Source: an uncultured Pelagibacteraceae bacterium | GTDB taxonomy: Bacteria > Pseudomonadota > Alphaproteobacteria > Pelagibacterales > Pelagibacteraceae | Length of the DNA: 64,000 nucleotides | Reading direction: 5' to 3' | Assembly: GCA_902525565.1 (NCBI GenBank) | Contig: CABZHY010000001.1 | Span: 186,001 to 250,000 of the forward strand | Part shown: positions 31,857 through 42,029 of the stretch, in pieces | How the letters are laid out: each line of letters begins with the position of its first letter | Numbering within the stretch: position 1 is the first letter of the stretch | Notes under the pieces: generated by a model | The model's input: the letters and a program-made list of their open reading frames with translations, nothing else | Databases searched by the model: none | What the model was told of the DNA's origin: nothing | Program-made: the position numbers and the translations under genes

Positions 31857-32350
31857 TGAGTAAAATTGCAATTTATCCAGGAACATTTGATCCTATCACT
31901 TTTGGACATATTGATGTCATAAAAAAATCACTAAAACTATTCGATAAGGTAGTTGTAGGTGTTTCTGATGAAAGTAATAAAAATTATCTATTCAGTTATG
32001 AAGAAAGAATAGAAATAGTCAATAAAGCTTTATTTAAAGATTTAAAATTAAATAGAAAAAAAATTAAAGTAGTATCATTTGGTTCTTTAACCACAGATTT
32101 ATGTAAAAAATATAAATCAAACATTATTCTAAGAGGATTAAGAGCTGTATCTGATTTTGAATATGAGTTTCAATTAGCTGGTATGAATAGAAAATTGAAC
32201 CAAAACATAGAAACAATTTTTTTAATGTCTGATATAGAAAATCAAATTATCTCATCAAGATTTGTTAAAGATATTGTCAAATTAAAAGGTGATATAAAAA
32301 AATTTACTACAAAAAGTACAATTAAATCATTAAAAGATAAATATGAATAA
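31856..32350 (+). CDS. coaD: Phosphopantetheine adenylyltransferase
   Basis: AIYPGTFDPITFGHIDVIKKSLKLFDKVVVGV, ISSRFVKDIV. Confidence 0.95.
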   Translation: MSKIAIYPGTFDPITFGHIDVIKKSLKLFDKVVVGVSDESNKNYLFSYEERIEIVNKALFKDLKLNRKKIKVVSFGSLTTDLCKKYKSNIILRGLRAVSDFEYEFQLAGMNRKLNQNIETIFLMSDIENQIISSRFVKDIVKLKGDIKKFTTKSTIKSLKDKYE

Positions 32351-32903
32351 AATTTTTACGAAAATACTGATTTTGTTTTTTTTAATTACTAATCAATCAA
32401 TAGCTGAGGAGAATATAATGATATTAAAATTAAAAGATGGGGATGTTAAAATCGAATTATTTGAAGATGTTGCACCAAACCATGTAAAAAGAATTAAGGA
32501 ATTAGCAAACAGTGGTAAATACGACAATGTGGTTTTTCATAGAGTTATCGATGGATTTATGGCTCAAACAGGAGATGTAAAATTTGGAAATTCAGAATCT
32601 AAAGAATTCGATCTTAGAAGAGCTGGAATGGGAGGTTCAGATTTCCCAGATTTAAAACAAGAATTTAATAGTCTACCACATGATAGGGGAACTTTGTCAA
32701 TGGCAAGATCTCAGGACCCAAATAGTGCAAACAGTCAGTTTTTTATTTGTTTTCAGCCAGCTCCATTTTTAGATCGACAATACACAGTCTTTGGAAAAGT
32801 AATCGAGGGTATGGAATTTGTAGATAAAATAAAAAGAGGTGATCAAAACGATAACGGTGCTGTAACTGATCCAGATAAGATTATTAGTTTTAAATCTAAA
32901 TAA
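32343..32903 (+). CDS. Peptidyl-prolyl cis-trans isomerase, cyclophilin type, with signal peptide
   Basis: FHRVIDGFMAQTGD, GTLSMARSQDPNSANSQFFIC, YTVFGKVIEGMEFVDKI. Confidence 0.93.
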   Translation: MNKIFTKILILFFLITNQSIAEENIMILKLKDGDVKIELFEDVAPNHVKRIKELANSGKYDNVVFHRVIDGFMAQTGDVKFGNSESKEFDLRRAGMGGSDFPDLKQEFNSLPHDRGTLSMARSQDPNSANSQFFICFQPAPFLDRQYTVFGKVIEGMEFVDKIKRGDQNDNGAVTDPDKIISFKSK

Positions 32904-32912
32904 TTCTTTCTA

Positions 32913-34025
32913 ATGGCATTTAAAAAATTTGCCTTTAACATTATAAATAAAGATAATTTTGCTCGATGCGGCCTTATTGAAACCCCTCGAGGGGTTATAC
33001 AAACACCAGCATTTATGCCTGTTGGAACACAGGGTACTGTAAAGGCTTGTACTATAGATGATATAAAAAAAACAGGATCACAAATTATACTCTCAAATAC
33101 TTATCATCTTATGATAAGACCTGGTGTAGAAAGAATTCAATCTGCTGGTGGACTTCACACTTTTATGAATTGTGATTTACCTATATTAACAGACTCTGGT
33201 GGTTTCCAAGTAATGTCTTTGTCAAAATTAAACAGGATAGATAGAGAGAAGGGAGCTATTTTTAATTCTCACGTTGATGGTAAGAAATTCTACTTAAGTC
33301 CAGAGGAAAGTATCAGAATTCAATTAGGATTAAATTCTGATATCGTAATGATTATGGATGAGTGTCCAAAGAAGACCGATAATTACGATGTTATAAAAAA
33401 ATCAATGGATTTATCACTTTACTGGGCGAAAAGATCGAAATACGCATTTGGCAGTAATCCTCATAAAGCATTGTTTGGCATCGTTCAAGGAGGCTTGTTT
33501 AAGGATTTAAGACTAAAATCACTTCAAGAGTTAATTAAAATTGGTTTTGATGGTTACGCAGTTGGTGGATTAGCTGTAGGCGAAACACAAAGAGAAATGT
33601 TTAATGTTTTAGATGATATAAAAGAATATTTACCAACCGAAAAACCACACTATTTAATGGGTGTTGGAACACCATCTGATATTTTAGGTGCTGTCAAAAG
33701 AGGTATAGATATGTTTGATTGTGTTTTGCCAACCAGATCAGGGCGTACTGGTTTAGCATTTACTTGGCAAGGAAGAATTAATATTAAAAATAGAAGATAT
33801 CAAAATGACAACACTCCTCTAGATCCAGATTGTGAAAATCTTAATTTAAATAAATACTCAAAAAACTATTTAAATCATTTATTTAATACTAATGAAATTC
33901 TAGCTTCAATGTTACTCACTTTACATAATATTAATTTTTATCAAGAATTAATGACTTTGATCAGAAAAAATATTAATCATGGTACTTTTGATCAATTTCA
34001 CGATAAATACATTGATAAGTTGTAG
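32913..34025 (+). CDS. tgt: tRNA-guanine transglycosylase
   Basis: TPAFMPVGTQGTVKA, LTDSGGFQVMSL, GGLAVGE, FDCVLPTRSGRTG; C-terminal zinc-site ligands look partly altered (see findings). Confidence 0.94.
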   Translation: MAFKKFAFNIINKDNFARCGLIETPRGVIQTPAFMPVGTQGTVKACTIDDIKKTGSQIILSNTYHLMIRPGVERIQSAGGLHTFMNCDLPILTDSGGFQVMSLSKLNRIDREKGAIFNSHVDGKKFYLSPEESIRIQLGLNSDIVMIMDECPKKTDNYDVIKKSMDLSLYWAKRSKYAFGSNPHKALFGIVQGGLFKDLRLKSLQELIKIGFDGYAVGGLAVGETQREMFNVLDDIKEYLPTEKPHYLMGVGTPSDILGAVKRGIDMFDCVLPTRSGRTGLAFTWQGRINIKNRRYQNDNTPLDPDCENLNLNKYSKNYLNHLFNTNEILASMLLTLHNINFYQELMTLIRKNINHGTFDQFHDKYIDKL

Positions 34026-34109
34026 AACGTGTAGAAATTTAGTTAAAATTGACATTTGAAAAAAAAAAATAATTCTGTATATAACAATTATTCAATTTGA
34101 ATAATTTGG

Positions 34110-34185
<76 letters not shown>

Positions 34186-34195
34186 ATTAATTGAA

Positions 34196-35023
34196 CTAAC
34201 TTAAGTTAATTGGTGGATAATCCAAAATTACTTCATTCATCCATTCATTCAGCTGTCTGATACGTGTATCAGAAGATGGATGAGTACTCATAAATTGAGG
34301 TGGTTCTTTACCTTTATTAAATTCTTTCATTCTTTCCCAAATTTTTACTGTTTCTCTAATATCATACCCTGAAAGTGATGAAAAAATCATACCAAGATAG
34401 TCAGCTTCACTCTCTTGTTTCCTGCTAAAAGGATTCATAATACCTAGTTGAGCCAGCAAACCAACAGTGTCCATACCCGTTGTTCTATTAATATCTGATA
34501 ATACTCCACCGCTAGCTATATCGATTATTCGTGCTCCTGTATTTAGCAGTACTCCTCGACTTGCTCTTTCTATAGAATGTTTTGCAACAGCATGTGCCAC
34601 CTCGTGACCCATAACTGCAGCTAAACCATTTGTATTTTTGGTAACATCAAGAATACCAGTGTAGACGGCTATTTTGCCACCAGGCATACACCAAGCATTT
34701 CTAACTTTTTTATTATCAATTAAAATATACTCCCAATCAAAATTTGCAGTTGGATCATTTAATTTAGCTCTATAAAAATATTCACTTATTGAGTCTTCCA
34801 TTCTTTTTCCAATTTCTTTTATTTCATTTAATTTTTTTACATCATTACTCAACTTTTCTTTTTCTTTTACTTTTTCGTAAATTTGAGCAGCTTGAGCATT
34901 CAATTTTGCCTCTGGAATAATTTTTAATTGTTTTCTATCGGTAATAGGTGCTGAAGAACAAGAATGCAAAAAAAGACTTCCACAACCACAACCCACATAT
35001 GTTAAAAATTTTCTTCTATCCAT
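34196..35023 (-). CDS. M48 family metallopeptidase, putative Tat lipoprotein
   Basis: MDRRKFLTYVGCGCGSLFLHSCSS signal; GHEVAHAVAKHS (HEXXH); EADYLGM. Confidence 0.9.
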   Translation of the reverse strand: MDRRKFLTYVGCGCGSLFLHSCSSAPITDRKQLKIIPEAKLNAQAAQIYEKVKEKEKLSNDVKKLNEIKEIGKRMEDSISEYFYRAKLNDPTANFDWEYILIDNKKVRNAWCMPGGKIAVYTGILDVTKNTNGLAAVMGHEVAHAVAKHSIERASRGVLLNTGARIIDIASGGVLSDINRTTGMDTVGLLAQLGIMNPFSRKQESEADYLGMIFSSLSGYDIRETVKIWERMKEFNKGKEPPQFMSTHPSSDTRIRQLNEWMNEVILDYPPINLS

Positions 35024-35044
35024 AACTAATTTAAATTGGTATTA

Positions 35045-35131
35045 ATGTTTAACATGAATCTTAATAACAAAATCTTAATTGTATTATTTATCATTGCAAT
35101 TGTTTTTGTTGTATACGCTAGTTATAGATAA
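35045..35131 (+). CDS. Putative micro-ORF, single-TM peptide (25-28 aa)
   Basis: MFNMNLNNKILIVLFIIAIVFVVYASYR*; in-frame ATGs at 35045 and 35054; 8 nt before DUF502 start. Confidence 0.4.
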   Translation: MFNMNLNNKILIVLFIIAIVFVVYASYR

Positions 35132-35139
35132 TTTTAAAT

Positions 35140-35757
35140 ATGGCAAAAAAAGGCTCAAAAAAATCAATTTCATTAACTTTGAGAAACTATTTTATCGCTG
35201 GTGTAGTTGTTTTGATACCGATTGGTTTTACGTTATATCTAACTAAAATTTTAATTGGTATTTCATCTAACTTAATCCCAAAAAATATTAATCCAAATAG
35301 CTATTTACCTTTTAACATTCCTGGAGTTGAAATTATTATTTCAATTTTACTTATTACTATAGTTGGAGGCCTTTCATTATCTTTTTTTGGAAGAAGAATT
35401 TTAAAATTAATTGATGATCTTTTCAAAAGAATTCCATTTTTAAGAACAGTTTATTCTGCAATTGTTCAGATGACAGAAACTTTTTCAAAAAAAGATGATG
35501 GAAAAAGAAGTGTTGTTTTAATTGAATATCCTAGAAAAGGTGTTTGGGCTGTCGGTTTTGCTACAAAAGAAAATAAAGGTGAAATGGCTAAAAAAACAGG
35601 AAAGAAATTGATTAATGTTTTTGTTCCAACTACACCCAATCCAACAAGTGGTTTTTTATTAATGTTCCCTATAGAAGAAGTTATATATTTAAACATGTCT
35701 TTTGAAGAAGCATCCAAATTTATAGTTTCGGCTGGCACTTCAACTAAAAAATCTTAG
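35140..35757 (+). CDS. DUF502 family membrane protein
   Basis: RNYFIAGVVVLIPIGFTLYLT, IPFLRTVYSAIVQMTETF, VFVPTTPNPTSGFLLMFP. Confidence 0.88.
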   Translation: MAKKGSKKSISLTLRNYFIAGVVVLIPIGFTLYLTKILIGISSNLIPKNINPNSYLPFNIPGVEIIISILLITIVGGLSLSFFGRRILKLIDDLFKRIPFLRTVYSAIVQMTETFSKKDDGKRSVVLIEYPRKGVWAVGFATKENKGEMAKKTGKKLINVFVPTTPNPTSGFLLMFPIEEVIYLNMSFEEASKFIVSAGTSTKKS

Positions 35758-37805
35758 GCAATATCATTAATTATATCAGCTCTATCATATAGTTTTATTA
35801 AAGGTTTAAACTTTTTTATATCTTCATTAGAATTCTCAATTCTTTTCATTTCTTTCTCAGCTAACAAGAAAAGATCACTATTATGAATTGGGTCAGCTAA
35901 TTTAAAATTTTTGATACCACTTTGTTTAAAACCTAAAATATCTCCAAAACCTCTTAATTTCATATCTTCTTCGGATATTAAAAAACCGTCATTCGTATTT
36001 TTCAAAATTTTAATTCTTTTTTTGGCATTTTCACTTAAATTAGATTTGAACATAAGAATACAAGTTGAGTCTATTTCTCCACGACCAACTCTTCCTCTTA
36101 ATTGATGAAGTTGAGACAATCCAAATTTATTTGCATTTTCGATTACAATTACATTAGCATTTGGAAAATCAATTCCAACCTCTATGATTGTCGTTGATAC
36201 TAAAATTTTAAATTTATTTTTTAAAAAATTATTTAGTATTTGATTTTTTTCATCGTTATTGGTTTTTCCATGAAGTAAACATACTTGATTTGGAAATTTT
36301 TGATTTAAAAATCTAAATTTTTTTATAGCTGATGAATGGTCCAATTTTTTTGATTCCTCGATTAGTGGACATACCCAAAAAATTTGGTTTCCAATTTTAA
36401 TTTCTTTTTTTATAAATTTTAAAACATCCTCAATTTTAATCTCTAATTTACTATAGGTTTTAATTGGTTTTCTATTTTTAGGTTTTTCTCGAATTATTGA
36501 AATATCCATATCACCATAAATAGTCATTGTTAGTGTCCGAGGTATAGGTGTCGCTGTCATTAATAAAACGTCACAATTTGTTCCACCTTTGTCTGACAAT
36601 TTTTTTCGTTGATTAACTCCAAACTTATGTTGCTCATCTATTATTATTAATCCTAATTTTTTAAAAATTATTTTTTTTTGAAATATTGCGTGAGTTCCAA
36701 AGATAATATTAATTTTATTATTTTCTAATTTTTTATGAATTTCTTTTTTTAATTTATATTCAGATTTTCCAGAAATAAGATCAATATTTATATTTTTAGG
36801 AAATATCTTTTTTGCAAGCGTAAAATGTTGTCTTGCTAGAATTTCTGTAGGTGCCATAAAAGCAACTTGGTAACCAGAATTTATGGTATTTATTGCTGCT
36901 AGCAGTGACACTATTGTTTTTCCGCTACCAACGTCTCCTTGTAAAAGTCTAAACATTTTACTTGTAGAACACAAATCTTTGTTTATTTCATTAAGTGATT
37001 TTAGTTGATCGTTTGTAAGTGAAAAATCTAATCTATTTATTATATTATTTTGAGCATTATAATTAATAACTTTATTTTTTTTTTTTATTTTTTTTATTTT
37101 TTTTCTGATTTCAGAATTAACAAGAAATGTAGAAAATATTTCATCAAAAGCTAGTCTTTGATAGAAATTTGATTTATAATTTCCAATATTTTCTGGTTTG
37201 TGTAATTCTTTAATTGAGCTGTTCCAACTTATATTTTTAAATTTAGATAAAATACTTTTAGAGTGCCATTCATTTAAAACAGGCAAATTATCTATTATTT
37301 GACGCATGATTCTGTTATATATTTTTTCTGAAATACCCTCTGTTAGTGAATATTTATTATGAGTTTGTTTGATTAGTGAAGCATCTTCAGAAACATATTT
37401 TGGATTTGTCATTTGGTATTTATTTCTAAAATATCCAACTTTACCACTTACAGTTATTTCCTTTCCTAGTGGAAGTATTTTTTTTATATATCCCTCATAA
37501 CTATTAAAAAAAACAAAATCTATTTCACCAGTTTCATCACTACACACAACTCTATTAGGTAATTTCCTTATTCGTGGAAAATTATATTTTTGTGGAGTTA
37601 TATTTACTGTTTGTATTTCACCAATTTTTAAATCTTTTATTTTTGCTGATAAACTTCTATCCGTATAGGATTTTGGAAGTTTCCACAGTAAATCAAATAA
37701 ATTATTAATATTTTTATTCTTTAATAAATTTTTTGTTTTAGTTCCTACGCCTCTTAAAGAACTTAAATCTGACAATAAATACTCATAATTTGTTTTATTT
37801 TTCAT
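35754..37805 (-). CDS. recG: ATP-dependent DNA helicase RecG
   Basis: RLLQGDVGSGKTIV, IIDEQHKFGVNQR, LLMTATPIPRTL, GRVGRGE; ATG at 37805 (ORF track uses TTG at 37811). Confidence 0.95.
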   Translation of the reverse strand: MKNKTNYEYLLSDLSSLRGVGTKTKNLLKNKNINNLFDLLWKLPKSYTDRSLSAKIKDLKIGEIQTVNITPQKYNFPRIRKLPNRVVCSDETGEIDFVFFNSYEGYIKKILPLGKEITVSGKVGYFRNKYQMTNPKYVSEDASLIKQTHNKYSLTEGISEKIYNRIMRQIIDNLPVLNEWHSKSILSKFKNISWNSSIKELHKPENIGNYKSNFYQRLAFDEIFSTFLVNSEIRKKIKKIKKKNKVINYNAQNNIINRLDFSLTNDQLKSLNEINKDLCSTSKMFRLLQGDVGSGKTIVSLLAAINTINSGYQVAFMAPTEILARQHFTLAKKIFPKNINIDLISGKSEYKLKKEIHKKLENNKINIIFGTHAIFQKKIIFKKLGLIIIDEQHKFGVNQRKKLSDKGGTNCDVLLMTATPIPRTLTMTIYGDMDISIIREKPKNRKPIKTYSKLEIKIEDVLKFIKKEIKIGNQIFWVCPLIEESKKLDHSSAIKKFRFLNQKFPNQVCLLHGKTNNDEKNQILNNFLKNKFKILVSTTIIEVGIDFPNANVIVIENANKFGLSQLHQLRGRVGRGEIDSTCILMFKSNLSENAKKRIKILKNTNDGFLISEEDMKLRGFGDILGFKQSGIKNFKLADPIHNSDLFLLAEKEMKRIENSNEDIKKFKPLIKLYDRADIINDIA

Positions 37806-37830
37806 TAACAATCAATATATTCTAATTATT

Positions 37831-38088
37831 ATGATCAACATAGACGAATTAAAAAAAAAAATTATTTATCGATCTAATTATAGGGGTACAAAAGAAATGG
37901 ATAATCTTTTAGGTGCATTTACGAAAAAATATATAAATAATTTAAATGAAAAGGATCTTCTTGATCTAGAAAGATTGCTCAATATTGATGACAATAATTT
38001 GTATAATTTTTACAACGGTTTCAAAACAGATATTAAATTTGAGAATAATAACATAAATTTATTATATAAAAATTTTAACTTTAAATAA
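37831..38088 (+). CDS. sdhE: Succinate dehydrogenase assembly factor SdhE (DUF339)
   Basis: YRGTKEMDNLLGAF (RGxxE motif). Confidence 0.82.
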   Translation: MINIDELKKKIIYRSNYRGTKEMDNLLGAFTKKYINNLNEKDLLDLERLLNIDDNNLYNFYNGFKTDIKFENNNINLLYKNFNFK

Positions 38089-38094
38089 AAATGA

Positions 38095-38184
38095 TGGCGG
38101 AGAGACTGGGATTCGAACCCAGGAAAGAGTTGCCCCTTTGCCGGTTTTCAAGACCGGTGCTTTCAACCGCTCAGCCATCTCTCC
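38095..38184 (-). tRNA. tRNA-Ser (TGA)
   Basis: Class II tRNA with long variable arm; anticodon arm CCGGT-CTTGAAA-ACCGG; CCA encoded. Confidence 0.97.
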
Positions 38185-38270
38185 GTGAGCAAGGTTTTAT
38201 AATTATAATTATTTAATTCAACCATAAAATAGTCTAATAAACTTATTAATTATAAGCATCATGATTTCCA

Positions 38271-39149
38271 ATGAATAAAGAATTTAACAAAGGGTTATTA
38301 CTTGCTGGGTTTGGATCTTTTTGGTGGGGTTTTTTTGGTGTAATTTATTTTAAATATATTGCTTATATCGGTCATATTGAATTAGTAGTTCATAGATGTT
38401 TATGGACAGCCTTTACTTTAATTCTGACTACTTTTTTTTTTTCTAAATGGACTATTCTTTTTAAAATCGTAAAAAATAAATCAAATTTATTTTATTTATT
38501 TGTCTCTGGTTTTTTAATTTTTATCAATTGGAGCGTATGGATATATGCTATTGCAACAAATAGAATTATAGATGCAAGTTTTGGGTATTTTATAATGCCC
38601 ATTTTAAGCGTAATGCTTGGTTATATCTTTTTCAAAGAGAAACTTAATAAAAAAAGAATCTTTTCAATTCTTCTAGTTATTCTTTCAATCCTTTTTTTAG
38701 TAATAGTAAGTATTAGATCATTGCCTTGGGTTGGTTTAATAGTTGCTTTAAGTTGGGGCTTTTATAATCTTGTTAGAAAAAAAATTAACGTTGATACTCA
38801 TGTAGGACTTCTTATAGAGAGTTTATTTATATTACCATTTGCACTTATAGTTTTTTATTTGATAGCTAGTAAGGGGTTCAATGATTTTAGATTATCTGAT
38901 CCATCAATGATGTTATTTATTTATCTGGCAGGACCTATGACAGTTATACCTTTATTTTTATATGTCAGGGGAGTCGAACTATGCGGCTTAGGACCAACTG
39001 GCATGATATTTTACATAACTCCTACATTTCAATTTTTACTAGGATATTTTTATTACAATGAGCCTTTTTCAATAACAAAATTAGTTAGTTTTATTTTTAT
39101 TTGGATTGCTGTAATTATATATTTAAAAGATTTACATGAAACTAATTAA
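38271..39149 (+). CDS. rarD: EamA family transporter RarD
   Basis: VHRCLWTAFTLIL, INWSVWIYAIATNRIIDASFGYFIMPILSVMLGYIFFKEKL. Confidence 0.88.
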   Translation: MNKEFNKGLLLAGFGSFWWGFFGVIYFKYIAYIGHIELVVHRCLWTAFTLILTTFFFSKWTILFKIVKNKSNLFYLFVSGFLIFINWSVWIYAIATNRIIDASFGYFIMPILSVMLGYIFFKEKLNKKRIFSILLVILSILFLVIVSIRSLPWVGLIVALSWGFYNLVRKKINVDTHVGLLIESLFILPFALIVFYLIASKGFNDFRLSDPSMMLFIYLAGPMTVIPLFLYVRGVELCGLGPTGMIFYITPTFQFLLGYFYYNEPFSITKLVSFIFIWIAVIIYLKDLHETN

Positions 39150-40137
39150 TTTTTTTTTATTATTTATTTTATTTTTTATTAATTTTTCATTTGCTGACAT
39201 CAATAAAGATTTTGAAAATTGGAAATTAAATTTTAAAAAAATAGCTTTAGAAAATAATGTTTCAGAAAAAACGTTTGATAGTGTTATGTCTGATACTAAA
39301 TTTTTATCAGATGTAATAAAATATGACAGATATCAACCTGAATTTTATGAGGATACTAAAACTTATATTTCAAAAAGAACATCTTCAAAAAAAGTTTCAC
39401 TAGGTAAAAAATTTTATGAAAAAAATTCAAATTTAATAAATTCTATTGAAAACGAATTTAGTATAGAGAGAGAGCTGCTATTAGCTCTAATGGGAATAGA
39501 AACTAATTTTGGAACTTATGTTGGTAAAATGGATATTTTATCCTCTTTAGCAACCTTAAGTTTTGACAAAAGAAGATCGGAATTTTTTACAAATGAACTA
39601 TTAATTCTTCTAAGATTAATAGAAAACAAACAAATCGATCACAAAACATTATATGGATCTTGGGCAGGAGCTTTTGGTTTTTTTCAATTTATGCCATCTA
39701 CAATGAAAAATTATGCAATTGATTATGATGGTAATGGATATATAGATTTAAAAAATAATAATGATGCTTACGCTTCAGCATCAAATTATTTAAATCAAAT
39801 AGGATGGAAAAGTGAAAATCCTTGTTTCTATAGAATTGATTTATCAAAAGACATACCAAGTAAATATCTAAATATTTCTGCAAAAAAACTTCATGATAAA
39901 AAAAAATTAAAATATTTTAGAAAATATATAAAAAATAATAATCAAATAGACAGTATGTATAACGCATTAAATGTAGCAATTATAACTCCAGATAAAGATA
40001 TTATACCTGATGCTGAAACTTTAAATCCAGCTTATATAGTATTTGATAACTATGAGATAATATTAAAATGGAACAGATCGCTAAGATTTGCATTAGCTGT
40101 TTGTACCTTAAAAGATAAATTTAAAAATGAACTTTAA
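39136..40137 (+). CDS. mltB: Lytic murein transglycosylase (MltB family)
   Basis: LLALMGIETNFGTYVGKMD, SWAGAFGFFQFMPSTMKNYAIDYDGNG. Confidence 0.9.
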   Translation: MKLINFFLLFILFFINFSFADINKDFENWKLNFKKIALENNVSEKTFDSVMSDTKFLSDVIKYDRYQPEFYEDTKTYISKRTSSKKVSLGKKFYEKNSNLINSIENEFSIERELLLALMGIETNFGTYVGKMDILSSLATLSFDKRRSEFFTNELLILLRLIENKQIDHKTLYGSWAGAFGFFQFMPSTMKNYAIDYDGNGYIDLKNNNDAYASASNYLNQIGWKSENPCFYRIDLSKDIPSKYLNISAKKLHDKKKLKYFRKYIKNNNQIDSMYNALNVAIITPDKDIIPDAETLNPAYIVFDNYEIILKWNRSLRFALAVCTLKDKFKNEL

Positions 40138-40885
40138 AAAATTTTTGTTAATTATTTCAGTATTTTTTTTATCAGCATGTAATCAATTTGATCAAAATAA
40201 TAAGTCTTTAGTTTATATTGATCAAAAGTATAGTAATGCTGGGTTTACATTAATATATGAAGATAAATTAAAAAAAGAAAAAAAAATATCTAAAAAAATT
40301 GATAATAGATCTCTTTTAATTTTCCATAATAAAATTAAAAAAAATTCATTTGTTAAAATTACCAATCCTGTTAACAATAAATCAATTATAGCTGAAGTAA
40401 TCTCTAATAATGTTAAATTTTCTTCTTTTTATAACTCTGTAATTACACAAAGAATTGCTGAGGAACTATCTCTTGATCCTAAAGAACCATATATTGATCT
40501 TGTTTTAATTTCAAAAAATTCAACATTTGTGGCTAAAAAAGCAAAGACCTTTGATGAAGAGAAAAATGTAGCTGAAAAAGTTCCTGTTGACGGAATTACT
40601 ATAGACAATTTGGGTAAAGAAAAAGATAAAGAAATCAAAATAAAGAGACATAAATTTTTATATTCAATAAAGATTGCAGATTTTTATTACAGAGACTCAG
40701 CAGAAAATATGGTTAATAGAATAAAAGATGAGACAAATATAAAAAAATCAGTAATTAAGAAATTATCTAAAACCAAATATAGGGTATTATTGGGTCCATT
40801 TAATGATATAAAAAAACTAGAAAAATCATTTGATGAAATAAAAGTATTAAACTTTGAAAATATAGAAATATTAAAAGATGTTTAG
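40127..40885 (+). CDS. RlpA-like lipoprotein with C-terminal SPOR-like domain
   Basis: Lipobox LSAC; SLLIFHNKIKKNSFVKITNPVNNKSIIAEV; C-terminal SIKIADFYYRDSAENMVNRIK...YRVLLGPFNDIKKLE. Confidence 0.75.
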   Translation: MNFKKFLLIISVFFLSACNQFDQNNKSLVYIDQKYSNAGFTLIYEDKLKKEKKISKKIDNRSLLIFHNKIKKNSFVKITNPVNNKSIIAEVISNNVKFSSFYNSVITQRIAEELSLDPKEPYIDLVLISKNSTFVAKKAKTFDEEKNVAEKVPVDGITIDNLGKEKDKEIKIKRHKFLYSIKIADFYYRDSAENMVNRIKDETNIKKSVIKKLSKTKYRVLLGPFNDIKKLEKSFDEIKVLNFENIEILKDV

Positions 40886-42029
40886 AAAATTATTAATTGT
40901 AATTATTATTAGTTTTTCATTGATAAATATTTCAAAAGCTAATTTTGATGTAAAGACAAGAACTGCAATATTACAAGATTATCATTCTGGAGAAATTCTT
41001 TATGAAAAAGAAGCAGATATTTCAATTTATCCAGCTTCTATGACAAAAATAATGACATCTATTGTTGCTTTTGATTTAATAAAATCTGGTGATCTTAGTT
41101 TAGATGAAAAATTTATAATATCAGAGAAAGCATGGAGATTATCTACTTCTGGGTATTCCTCGATGTTTATAATGGTAGGTGATCAGGTCTCTGTAGAAAA
41201 TTTATTAAGGGGTATTATTGTTGCTTCTGGTAATGATGCATGTATTGCATTAGCTGAAGGCATAGCAGGTACAGAAGAAGAATTTGCAATGTTAATGACT
41301 GCTAAAGCAAAAGAATTAGGGATGGATAATACAAACTTTTCTAATTCATCAGGAATAAATGATCCTGATAATTATTCAACCGTTAGAGATATTTTAAAAA
41401 TGTCTAGATATTTAATTAAAGAACATCCAGAATTTTATAAAATGTTTGCTGAAAAAGAATTTACTTGGAATAGAACTGGAGGTGATCCAATAACTCAAGG
41501 AAATAGAAATCCTTTACTTTATAAAAATCTTGGAGCAGATGGAATAAAAACTGGCTATTTAGCTGTTGAAAAATATTCTTTAGCATCATCCATAGATAGA
41601 AATGGTAGAAGATTGATTGCTGTTGGAAGCGGTTTTAATTCAAAAAATGCTAGATCTAAAGAGAGTACAAAATTACTTACATTTGGTCTTACCAACTATG
41701 ATCTTGTAGAAATAGCTAAAGCCAATAAACCTTTACACAAAATTGATGTTTGGTTAGGAAAAGAGAATAATGTGGAAGTATACACAAAGGAGGATATTTA
41801 TAAAACAATTAAAAAAGCAAAAAAAAAACTTTTAAAAGTTGTTGTTAAGTATGATGGACCAGTCGAAGCACCAATTAATAAAGATCAAAAAATAGCCACG
41901 CTAAGAGTTGTTTATGATCAAGAACTTGTTGGTGAGTATGATTTACTTTCATCGAAAGAAATTAAAAAAGTTAATTTTTTTACAAGATTGATAAGATCAA
42001 TAAATTATTTAATTTGGGGTGATGTCTAA
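40878..42029 (+). CDS. Serine-type D-Ala-D-Ala carboxypeptidase (PBP5/6-like)
   Basis: YPASMTKIMTSIVAF (SxxK), SGND, DGIKTGYLAVEKYSL (KTG). Confidence 0.93.
   Translation: MFRKLLIVIIISFSLINISKANFDVKTRTAILQDYHSGEILYEKEADISIYPASMTKIMTSIVAFDLIKSGDLSLDEKFIISEKAWRLSTSGYSSMFIMVGDQVSVENLLRGIIVASGNDACIALAEGIAGTEEEFAMLMTAKAKELGMDNTNFSNSSGINDPDNYSTVRDILKMSRYLIKEHPEFYKMFAEKEFTWNRTGGDPITQGNRNPLLYKNLGADGIKTGYLAVEKYSLASSIDRNGRRLIAVGSGFNSKNARSKESTKLLTFGLTNYDLVEIAKANKPLHKIDVWLGKENNVEVYTKEDIYKTIKKAKKKLLKVVVKYDGPVEAPINKDQKIATLRVVYDQELVGEYDLLSSKEIKKVNFFTRLIRSINYLIWGDV

Noticed and set aside
37070-37105. Long T/A homopolymer tract on the plus strand
   Set aside because: It encodes a lysine-rich linker in RecG (KKIKKIKKKNK) on the minus strand and is normal for such AT-rich DNA.
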